Below are positions 1 to 10,600 of a DNA stretch of 64,000 bases, piece by piece. The stretch spans positions 1 through 64,000 of the forward strand of contig QVRM01002283.1 in assembly GCA_003439945.1 (NCBI GenBank), given 5' to 3'. This DNA is from Dermanyssus gallinae (Eukaryota > Arthropoda > Arachnida > Mesostigmata > Dermanyssidae). The notes beneath the pieces are model-generated. The model saw only the letters and a program-made list of their open reading frames with translations, did no database searches and was not told where the DNA came from. How positions within the stretch are numbered: the first letter of the stretch is position 1; every line of letters starts with the position of its first letter. Position numbers and translations under genes: made by a program.

Positions 1-1
1 T

Positions 2-1002
2 CACAGTCTAGTGCCAGAGGGTCGTATCTCAGGCGACAAGAGCAGTATATTTATTAATGTCAGCTCCATCGATGTGGCCCAGAAGCTGTCACGCCTAACG
101 TGTGTAGATGACATCCCGGTGACCGCAACTTGCCCGGGCTTGGCCTCGTTTAAGGCCAGGATTCAAGGTGTATGCACCTCGCTAACGGAGGAAGAGATCG
201 TAACGGAGCTGACAAACGTTGGCGTCACAGCTGCCCGAAGACTGATCGTTTCTTCCGGCGATCAAAAGAGGCCTCTGCCAAAAGTCATCTTGACTTTTGA
301 CCGTCAACCACCGGCGTCAGTGTTCTTGGGTTATCGCTCGCATGCGGTGGTTCTGGAACCGGACCAGCCCAGAGTCTGCTTAACTGTTCCAGGGTTGGCC
401 ATATGCCGGCTAACTGTTCACTTCCTAAGGCTTGTCGCAACTGTGGCAAAGGAGGCCACCTTGCGGCAGATTGTTTGAACCCGCCTAAATGTGTCAACTG
501 CGGGGGACCCCACGATGCAAAATCACCCAGCTGCCCAAGACTATTTTACCTGAGAGAAAGGAATCGTATTTTGATGGAAGCCAGAACCCTGCACCAGGTT
601 CGTGTTACTCATCCGGATGCATCAATTAACGAAGCCTTGGCAGTTCCTGCACCCTCTTTACAGGGCTCTAATGTCGGTGGACCACTTACTGCCTCCACGG
701 CCGGGGTGACATATGCCTCGGTGGTTCGTGGCATCGCGGTTGGCGAAGACACCACTCCGCAGCTCCTTCTACCCAGGCCTAGGGCGACACCGAAACAGCG
801 TCCCCGAGCCAAGCCACGAACGAAGGTGACACGCACTCGTCTCCGGGGACCTCGCAAGCCAGTGGCTCACGGCTCGTCCGGATTAGTCCGGGACTTAATA
901 TCTGTAAAATCCGAGTTGTCGAAAATGATTAAGTCAATCACGAATGCGCTACAACCATTATTGGCGCTTTTGACGATTGCTAGCGATCTCAGGCAATCAT
1001 AA
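2..1002 (+). pseudogene. Retrotransposon ORF1 (Gag-like, three zinc knuckles), frameshifted, 5' partial
   Basis: This encodes a nucleic-acid-binding Gag-like protein of the type found in jockey, I and R1 group retrotransposons. The first frame is readable from the window edge to about 380, after which the reading continues in another frame to a TAA at 1000-1002. In the second frame three knuckles follow one another: CLNCSRVGHMPANC and CRNCGKGGHLAADC (both CX2CX4HX4C), then CVNCGGPHDAKSPSC (CX2CX3HX6C). After them comes a basic, proline-rich stretch (about 760-860) that would suit RNA binding. The one-base break sits just inside the first knuckle, near 380. The start lies outside the window. 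The stop overlaps the next ATG (TAATG), which suggests termination-reinitiation for ORF2. Confidence 0.75.
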
Positions 1003-3532
1003 TGACGGACGATCACAACATAGGCAGAACGGTGACAGAACCCACACTGGTCACTTCGTCGGATCCTTCAGAAGGAGTCGGCCCAAGCTTTACGTCTATA
1101 CAGAACTCCCTGGGCCCAACAAGATACAGGTCACCTATGCGGCCAGACCTTTGCTAGGCGAGGCCTCCGTAGACATGTCACAGTCAAACATGGGGCGGAG
1201 ACGCCATACCACTTCATAACGGGCCCTCAAAACGAAATCAATCCCGATCTCACGGAGTGCATCCAAGCCTACATCAAAAATGGAAAGTTGGTTCGCATCC
1301 TGCCCAAGGTGGTCAGGAAGTCGGTGGCTGACGCGCCGTCAGAGGTGTGCTTAAAGGTAGCCTTGGACAACGACGACGCCGCCTGGCTTGGTCTTTTCTC
1401 CTTCGCTCCATTGTGCTAAGGTTACCGGTAGGCTGCAGGATACACGCTCTCTGGCAGTGGTCATTAGGAAGAACTTGGTGGAGTTCCGACGCGGTGCTCG
1501 ACTTACAGATCTGGCTCTCCTGCATACTGCGGGCGAGTCGGGTGGTAATGCTAAGCGAAACCATTCGATCACGCGGGCCGTGTCGGCCCAAACTGTCGGA
1601 CGGAGACGTGTCGGGGGCCGCCCGCCTTCTTCTGTCAGACGACGTCATGGTCGATGAACCAGCTGCCGCAGCGTCGCTACGGGAAAAACACCCCCCGCGC
1701 AACCAGACCTATGCTGGCCGTCTCCTTCCCCTTCACAACTTTTACCTTCTTCAACCTCGTCAAGGATGTTCGATATACGGTGGGATCATTTTCAAAGAGC
1801 TCGAGCGCCGGTCTAGATTTCATCAGACCTCGACTTCTACAGGACCTGCTCTCACCGACTCTCGGCTGCTCATCCGAAGGACTTGGCAAAGCCCTAGCAA
1901 AAGTAATCGATCTACTGCGATGGGGAGCTCCGCATCCGAGGTGGTGTCCTCTTATCTTCGGAGCGAGGCTGTTTGCACTAAAGAAGAAGGACGGCTCGTT
2001 TAGACCTATCGCCTGTTCATCGGTACTACGCAGAATCGCGGCGAAATTGGCAGTAAGGGACTCTAGAGATGTCATCAGCCTAGCGATTGGACCGCACCAA
2101 CTAGGTTTCTCCACCAAGGGAGGTGCTGAAATAATGATTCACGCTACCAGGGCTTTCATTGATTCTCGGCTCGATCCATCCGTGCTTGTCAAACTTGACT
2201 TTAAGAACGCGTTCAACACCGTCAGGAGGGACCACTTGTTGAAGGTGGTTGGAGACGAGACCCCTGCCATTTATCGCCAAGTAAAATTGGCCTACGGCGA
2301 TCCATCGCACTTAGTCCTGCCCTCGGCACTGCTCACTTCGGCTGTAGGGGTTCAACAGGGAGATCCCTTCGCGTCCTCTCTGTTTTGTGTTGCCGTTAAG
2401 GACTTGGTTAACTCACTCGAAAGTCCTCTCAATATTTGGTACTTGGACGACGGCGTAATTGGAGGTAACATCAGTACGGTCTGTGAAGACCTAAAGAAGA
2501 TACTTAGTTTCTCCACATGCAGCGGTTTGGAGCTGAACCCAATCAAGTGTGAGGTTCACATAATCGGCTCAGGTACAGCCTTGGACCGACAATCGAACGT
2601 GGGATGGAAAAACTGGAGGTTGGTTTAACTCGTCTTCCCCAGCTAGGCGCCCACCGGGGGTTGTACCTCTTGCGTTCGTGCTTCTCTGCGTCGAGGCTGA
2701 ACTACCTGTTTAGGGGAATCAACAGTTCAGCCTTCTCGGCCCAGTTGGAGGAAATTAACTCGAAGATGGGCTTAGCGTTGGAATCTATACTCAACCTGCG
2801 GCTGCGAGACGATTCCTTAGTTCAGGCCTTCTTACCGGTAGCCAGAGGCGGACTGGGCCTGCCTGAAGCTGTTTCCCTTTCAGTCGCAGCACACATCGCC
2901 TCTTTACATTCGGCGACTAGTGGTGTCGAGTCTATCCTGGACTCCCGGGCGATTGCAAACTTCCAGGCCACGCTTGAACAGACTCACGATGACGCCATCG
3001 CATTCTGCGGGTCTCTACCGGAGACTCCCTCTCTTCAGCGCGTTTGGTCAGAACTGGCAAACGACGGCCGATGGAGCGGCCTGTGGGACCAAACAACTAC
3101 GGCCGCTAGCAAGGCGAGGTTACAGGCACTTTCCTCGCCTGGTGCAGGTGCATGGCTACACGCGGGGGCAAATGCTGGTGTGGGATGCGATCGTAACCAA
3201 CTCTTTAGCCCCTTCAATGGTCGGTGCGGGCGCAGCCCGCCCTGGACACGCGGTAGCCCTAGCGGAGGCATCCAAATGCCGAAAGTATTCAAGCGTCGCT
3301 TACCCACACATGTTCTCACCCCTTGCGTTTGAGACGTTGGGGGGGCCTGGGCTGCTAACGAAGAAACTGCTTAACGATGTCGGAAGAAGATTGATGCTTG
3401 CTACAGGAGACAAGAGGGCGGGGGAATATTTACAGCAACGTCTGTCATTGGACGTTCAGAGAGGGAATGCCGCTTCGGTGAGAGGCACCCTGGCTAGGTG
3501 GACCAGCCCAAGCCTGGACCTAGCGCCTTGAG
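1002..3532 (+). pseudogene. Retrotransposon ORF2: degenerate C2H2-like finger, YLDD reverse transcriptase, possible C-terminal nuclease; broken
   Basis: ORF2 would copy the element RNA into DNA at the target site. Near 1120-1200 one frame reads HLCGQTFARRGLRRH followed by VTVKH, which looks like a C2H2 finger lacking its first cysteine. Reverse transcriptase blocks follow: KKDGSFRPIACSS (about 1984), LDFKNAFNTVRRD (about 2190), GVQQGDPF (about 2347) and WYLDDGVIGG (about 2437). After 2604 a thumb-like region contains ARGGLGLPEA. The last block (3160-3530) has LVWDAIVT, then FETLGGPG and QRGNAASVRGTL. From memory of related proteins this tail is conserved and may be a PD-(D/E)XK-type nuclease, but that is inference. 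No APE-type endonuclease is present. Frame changes occur near 1155, between 1425 and 1800, near 2600 and near 3050. Confidence 0.7.
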
Positions 3533-3610
3533 TTATGCCCCGAGCGGGCTGTGCACATGTTCTTACATCACAAATGTATACCTTGATACACATAAATAAA
3601 TAAATAATAT

Positions 3611-4376
3611 ATATATATATACAAAAGACAATGAAATACAGGATGTTACAAGTTGAGCGCTTCGTTATCGATCGGCTGTGACGAGCAGATCACGAATTAT
3701 ATACGCGCCGAGAATTATTTTGCCACCTTAGGAATACCAAAAGCATATTGCGGGTAACTTAGCCGCCCTATAATCGATATTTCATAAGCTTATTGTAGTT
3801 GGGTTCTTGCGTTTGAACTAAACAAAGGCGTGACCGTAAAATGTTGCTTTGACGCAATAGCAGTATTTTCTTTGTAACAACGATATTTAACAGGACGCAA
3901 ATATTTAAACGGTTTGTAGTCGTTTGTGTGGTTTCACCTTGTTGTCGTCAACCGCCGCGCTTGTAGTTTCAGTGATGAAGCCATGCAAAATGTTTGGTAA
4001 GTAACCCAGTGTCACATTTTATGTTACAACAAGACACTAAGGAGCATTTTTTGACAACTTCAATACTAAATTGCCCCAGTACGTGAAAGCTTGTGTTTGA
4101 ACAACCCACATTTGCAGTTGTGCTTTCCTGCCGCGGCGTCGCAAACCGCATGTTCCTGTTAGTTCCTTTAAGAAAAAAATAAGGCTACCCACGCACTGTA
4201 TCCGTTAAAACAAAAAGACCAAAGGTTTTTCCGACGCAATAGTTTTGATGAAGTCTAAATTATTACACCGCTAAGTCGCGAACTTCATAGTTGCTACTAG
4301 CTCGGGTTTAATTCTATACATTTTTTTTAATCCATTAAATTCAGTGCATCAGAAAGTTCGTTAGTAGATTCGTGAA
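3611..4376 (+). other. AT-rich DNA upstream of the CD36-type gene
   Basis: This 766-base stretch separates the retrotransposon tail from the first coding exon. I see no reading frame with family features. It should hold the promoter and 5' UTR of the scavenger receptor gene, or part of an upstream intron, but I cannot point to a convincing TATA box or transcription start. Confidence 0.4.
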
Positions 4377-4639
4377 ATGAATGTTTGCTGTGCATGTATT
4401 TGTGTTGCAGCGGCGGTTGTTGTTTTAATATTTGTAGATGTTATTCTACTTATTTGGACAATGAAAACCATATCCCAGGAACGTCCTGGGCCTCTGCTGG
4501 AGAATTCTACAGTAGCGACGATATTTCTCAGCCCTATATATCGATTCTGGACTCTCTACGCATTTAATTTAACTAATTATGATGATCTACGAAAGGGAAA
4601 ACCAGCCGTTGTACGCGAGCTTGGCCCGTACGTTTTCAG
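4377..4639 (+). CDS. CD36-type gene, exon 1: N-terminal membrane anchor and start of ectodomain
   Basis: From ATG 4377 the exon encodes a very short cytoplasmic tail (MNVCC), then about 22 hydrophobic residues (IC VAAAVVVLIFVDVILLIW region), then ectodomain with glycosylation sequons NST and NLT, and the family block YAFNLTN...RELGPYVF. The exon ends phase 2 at AG|GTTAGT, intron from 4640. The start is uncertain: TTGTGTTGCAG at 4400-4410 is a fair splice acceptor in the same region, so the true first exon could lie upstream with coding beginning at 4411. Cysteines next to the membrane segment are typical palmitoylation sites in this family. Confidence 0.85.
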
Positions 4640-7600
4640 GTTAGTTTTAGACAGGTACACCATATATATATTTATATATTTTTTTTTTCTTCTTTCTGTT
4701 TTTCTATCACGTTTGATGAATTTCTTAGTTGTGTGGTAGTGACCATTTTGACCGTGAATGTTCCAAAAACAATGAGACTATAGAAGAACTAGATAGACTA
4801 TGGACTAAACGTATGCATAGAATCAAGCCCTATTCGCTTAGAGTTTTTGTTATTTTTCTTAAGTGTGAATCCTTGTTGAAGAAAGCCCAGCAAAGTTAAT
4901 TTTAACACTGTATGGCTCAGCACTCCTTTCTGAATAAGAATCATTTTTCTATCTATTATATATTTATGCCCATTCTTTAGCCAACGCATTTTGATAGTAA
5001 AATAAGCCTATCGTTTTCATCGCACTATTGGACAATATGGTTTAACATGTGTTGTATTATTTTCTTAACCTGAGGCATATTTAACCTAGTACGTATTTTT
5101 AAATTTTCAGCGTGTAATTTGTGAGTGACGCTATGAGGAATTATAATCTAAGAAACTAAAATGAACTTACAAAATAAAATAGGCTCGAAGGCAATTACAT
5201 TCATATAGAATGACCTGTTCGTTAGGTAATCGGTGATCTATAGGAGTGATTGTTGATTAATCAATTTTACTAAAGCCACGCGGTTCTGAGTGCTAAAAAT
5301 TCTAGGTCATTAGAAAATTGAAGATATCGAAACGTAGGTGCCATCAAGCGCATTGGCTTAATATAGAGGCTTTCGTTCATTTAAATGTCTATATATCCAT
5401 ATCCGTACAGTGCACTGGACAAAGACATTTTTGGGCGACTGTCAGTTTCAAGTTAAAGTTGGTGATATAATTCGTCGGCCAGATCTTGCATTATGTGATT
5501 TGCCTTAAAGGAGATGTTGATCCCCCTTCATTGGTGTGGACATCATCAACGTCAATTATCTTGAATGATCGGTTGAATACTCGTTGGCAAACTCACATAT
5601 GTACCCGTATCTTGTTCTCCTGCAAGGGTGTACCGTGTGACTATACAAAGAATGTTAGTGGAAGGCGTTCAGGACACGCTTCTAAAACGCCTGCTGTTCA
5701 GGTTCTTCAACGCGTGTCAGCTGATGTCTGTAGTATGTACTCGCTTATTAAGCTGGGCAACATATCTGCTGTACGTCAACTAATAAATTGTGGTTTGGCA
5801 AAGACACGTTTTAGATGAGCGCTCCAATAACCTAGGGTGCCAGTGATATATCGCTCCAAATTGCCGTGGCCTCTTTCGAGTTCCTCAAGTTTTTGTTTTG
5901 AGTCGTTTGCTTGGCGGGCGGTTAAATGGGTCATGCAAATGTATTTAGTTAATTCGCACACTAGCCAGCTAACAAGGTATTTACAAGAAAAAAGTATATT
6001 TCTGTCATGCCAATTGCCAAGCCCGTTGAATCTTGCTCCCAAAAGCGACTCGCAGCGCAGAACAGTGTGTAACCCCAAAACTTCGACCGGAACGCTCTTT
6101 CTATTTGGACAAACCGTCTGCCGCCCCAGGGTCGCACATAACACAGATGTCACCGTTAGCCCTCCTTATGTCCACCATGTACTAAATGCTCTGGAATTAA
6201 CCGTGGCTATCAGAACCTGAGTAGGTCGTTGCGTCATTTGGAAAAAATATTTGAGGTGAAAGAAGCCGTGTGCTGCAGACGTCTATTATTACAACAATCA
6301 TTGATGTCGATAGAAACAATTCTGCACCTGGAGATGAGAAATGGTGCATTATGTCAATAGGAGCAAATAAAAGTGAATGGCTCCTGGAGATATGTCGAAG
6401 CCGACAATCAAGCAGGATCTCTACCCAAAGAAGACTATGACCTGCGTTTGGTGGGACTGGGTAGTACGGGGAATTGGGAAACGCTCATGAGAACGCCACG
6501 GTCAATAGGAAAATCTACATTGCCCAACTGCACCGCGTAATCTTGGCTATTTGATTGAAAATACCAGATTGACAAGGCCAAATTATACTGCTTCACGACA
6601 ACGGCAGGCCTCGTGTTGCACAAGTCTTCAAAACAGTCTTTTAAAGACTTGTGTAATTAATTAATTACACCATTGCTGTACAAAAATTATTAACGAGCTT
6701 GAATAAGGGGCTATCCTCGACGCCGAAGTGGATCCTTAAAACTGGCTCAACAACATCTTTGACCTCAGACCGAGCAAGTTCTGGCGGAACGGAATTAACA
6801 ATTGGCCGAGAGGTGGGAGGAGGTCGGAAAAGCAACGGGAGCATACATTATTAACACATTCTTTAATGTAACTATTATTTTTGTTCAATTAAAATTTTAA
6901 TTAAAAAGCTCTGAACTTATTGTACAACCTAAAAAAGCTCAAGCGATTTCTGCTTTAATTCTATGCTACTGTAGAGTATATTTGTCTTGGGCTTTAAACT
7001 TAAAAAAACAATGATGAAATAAAAGGTGATAACGCCATGTAACCCCTAAACTGACTTATTTTGCTAAAATTAAGGTGACTTTCCTTTTGTTGTGGACGCA
7101 TGCAGGATCAGGAAAGAAAAGAAGAATGTAAAATTCAGGAGTGGTTCTCTTCAGTTTGACCACCTCGAAACGTATTTCTTCGAACCAAGTTTGTCAAACG
7201 GCAGCCTAAACGACAAGTTAATGACTATAAACTTCGCCATTATGCTTTATTTCAACCCTGATGGCTCAACGCTTGGGCAATTTCACCCATATAGTAAAAA
7301 GACAATATTTGTGCGTACCACCGTAAAAAAGTACTTTTTTACCGGGTAAGTTATTTTTGCACCATTGCTGTACAAAAAAATAGGTTCAATGCCAGATTTA
7401 GCCCACCCGTCCAAAAATATATTTGTAATGTATATATGCACTGAGAAAGTTACTGCATACTTCTGCTTTAGCAATATGTTATATTATAGCATGGAAATTG
7501 TATTAATGTTATCCGCACGCTACATTGCTTTGGCTACTTTCCTTAGGAGTGTCATCTCTGCTAGATTATACAAGCATATAATATGATAAATATATCTCGG

Positions 7601-10600
7601 TAGTAGCGATCTTGATTGAATATTATCTACTGGGTTTTGACCAGAAGTAACTAGGTTGAGACGTGGAGAGCTCTTTTGTGTTATATGTAGTGGGTAAGGG
7701 ATCTATTATTACCGGTAAAGAATAGTGGAGCCACAGCGTCATCACCTCTTTTTTAGAGGACTAACTAGAAAATGGGGAATGCACACACGATCGACACTGC
7801 AGGATTTTCCTCAACTGCAAGTGTGGGCCGGGTAGTGTGGGGCTCTAATAAAAAATACTGATGTTTTCCGATCGGGCGATAAGCTATCCAACACAAGCAG
7901 AGTATCTACTAGTTATTATAGCTAGTGCCGTCCGCTGCTTCAGATTTGCTCTGCGGTTAAGACATAACTAAACAGCGTAGGTAACTTGCTCGTTCCAAGT
8001 AAAAATCGTCACTGGTTAGAACGTAGAACATCTAGTAAATGTATGTTGAATGTAGGCACTTGTACAGTCAATGTGGCACCTAAAAAAGTTCGTTTAGCTT
8101 TCGTTGTTTGTACGTTAATTTAGCATCTTTAATAACCTTCTACGGTCGACTGTTACTCACACAAAGAGGCATACTTTTGAAATAGTCTTTGCTAAGTTCT
8201 AGGCCTGAATTATGAAACTCTCAAAATTGCATTTTTAAAGAACACCATAAAATATTATTTTGTTTTTATCTCGGATATTTTTTTTGTGATTGATTCGCGT
8301 ATGATTGTTGTGCAGATTCCAACCTTTACATTGACGGGTATCGGCTAAATTTCTCGCGACATTATTATTGGGCGAATGAGCACACAGCTCTGCTAAATTG
8401 GCAACCGCGCCTGCTGATTTCAAGGCTCGACTCCGTAGATTCGCCCATTGCCCCCATTGTTTCTATCGCAACTGGCTGTACTATAAAAGAGACTTTGTCG
8501 CTGCTCTGCCAAATTGGCAACCGCGCTTGCTGATATTGAGATCCGACTCCTGTAAGACGACGCCAGCGTGTCCCACACAGTTGCGTCCCACGCAAGGGCC
8601 TTTCCGGAGGACCAGAGAACAAGAGGTTATCCCGTCTGGGCGTAGGACTGAGTCCGTTACCAGTCAGACCGACTGGTCTTTTTCCGCAGGCCACGTTAGC
8701 GGAATGCAGCGTTTTTGAAATCACTTCGTTAAGGGCGGCCTGACGCGAGTGTCTTCCGCAGCTCCTAGACCAGCTGAGGCCATGCTCTTCCTCGGCAACA
8801 CACGGTGTGTCGCAAAGAAAGCAGGTATAAGGTGCGCATACGGCCATCCCTAACCGCAGGCCAGCAATGATGCAAAATGTTGTATGGTCCAGCATCTTCC
8901 CCAGCTGCAGCGAGGGCATTGCTTAAAGCTATTTGGCGCTTGATTTATTGAAAGCTGCTAGAAGATGTGTCGTGCTAAGTGCCTCGACTGTGTTGTTCAG
9001 GATTCTCTTTTAAATTACCTCGACTATGACAGAATCGGGCGCGGACTGGCATGTGCGTCAACAAGCATCACGCGGTGGCGGGCAGCAAATTTTTTTTTTT
9101 TACTCCATGAGCCCCCAAGCCTAGGAATGACTTACCGTTCGGAAGAGATACATTTAAATTAACTAGTGAAGACTAGTGATTGAACCTAATAATGCAGTCT
9201 GGGCCAAATCCGTTGCACGTCGGACTCGCAGAGCTCCGGCTGGAGTCCCCTGTAGCAGACGAGCGATGCGGACGCATGTAAGATTGGTCCCGGAAAATAT
9301 CGTCGGATGGTAGGCTCAGCTTACAGTTGCGCTAGCCGAGCGCTGTGTGCAAACGAAGACGAAGTCGTCTCGTCTCCGCGCGCATTCCGACGAACAGTGC
9401 AGACGAGGACGAGCGCACCCAGTGCAGACCTGTGACCCGATTAAGTGAGCCTTGCATAATCTGACACGCTCGCGATAGTATCGGCGGCAATTCCCGAGAT
9501 ATCTGCCCCCGGATCATCCACTGCCTATAAGCGAGGAGATAAGGAGCAAGTTTAATGTTCTTGTCAAGGAGCCAGGCCGTCCCGCCAGACAGCGTAGACA
9601 GTGGCGTAGACAATGCAGAATCTCTAAAAGGGATGGACCACTCGTGCGTTGAGCCTCTCGGGGGGGGGGGGGACGCCCAGCGGATACGTCCCCGACAAGA
9701 TTTTGCTCCAACAAGAAGCGCATCTTTGACGCCGGAGAACAACACTCTGTTGACATTCAAGGCGACCTCTGCAACCGAGGCGACGGACTGCGCAGAGGCT
9801 GATCTCAAACAGGACATTGACGCAGAGGCGGCATACGGCCGGGCATTAGCGGTCCTCAAGGAAGATGGCAAGACAGTGCTAGAGGCCTGCAAGTTAAGAA
9901 ATACCCGGATGGAGCTAAAAGAGGTATTAGAGAAATTGGACATGGATCTCCACTGGATCAAAACGGCGGTGGACTTTTTAAAGGTTTCTCTGCGGACCTC
10001 GCTGAAGGACGCGGAGGAGGAGGTCGGGAGCCTCCGGACCCTACTGGAGGCGACACCGAGGGAACTAAATGAGTTGCGCGGTTTTCTTAATCCTCGGACC
10101 CTTTGGCGATCTGCCTGCCGTACGCCCCCGGCGGATCCTGAGGCTGCCCGAGTATATCTGGAACACCACGTAACGAAGATCGCGTATCGTGGCGACGACG
10201 GCTGAAGACTTTGATTAACTTACGGGCCCGTTCTGGCCTATGGTCTTCCTTTGGCAAGTTCCCCCATTTTCCGAGAGGATCACTTCCCTTGGATAAATGA
10301 GGGGCGTGCTGGTCGTTCCGAGAGCAAAGGCTGACTCGGAGACACTTGCCGGTCTCGCTGGTTAATTTACCTCTCTATCGCAGATGCTTACACAGCCCCC
10401 ATGTACGGCGGCTGTGTTGTGTACCACACACACCTGGGAGTCCCTCGCTGGGTCTCCGGGTAACGGTATCGAAGATCGCCACGTAGTAGGCATTTTACAT
10501 CCCAACAGGTCCTGCGATGAGGCTGTGATCACTCTGTTCCGCTCCGTTATCGAGAGTATGACCCAGCTATCAACCTCGGCGACTATAGAACACTCTCTCC

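Larger units (their letters stand above)
1..3610 (+). mobile_element. Non-LTR retrotransposon with zinc-knuckle ORF1 and YLDD reverse transcriptase (5' end outside window)
   Basis: The element runs from the window edge to a short A-rich tail of AATA units near 3590-3608. It has two reading frames joined by a TAATG overlap (stop at 1000-1002, next ATG at 1002). ORF1 carries three zinc knuckles. ORF2 carries a reverse transcriptase with a YLDD catalytic box and a C-terminal block that may be a nuclease. Several frameshifts break both frames, so this copy is dead or has sequence errors. A second, shorter fragment of the same family lies at 28680-29550. I do not assign a clade: the tyrosine-leucine-DD box and the lack of an APE endonuclease upstream separate it from the R1-like and CR1-like elements in this window. 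Confidence 0.75.

Noticed and set aside
5486..6220. Overlapping open frames of 110-127 codons in intron 1
   Set aside because: They overlap on both strands, have no family features and lie within the intron of a well-supported gene.
8365..8919. 184-codon open frame on the - strand
   Set aside because: No recognisable domain, and it overlaps direct repeats upstream of the R1-like element. Probably chance in GC-rich DNA.
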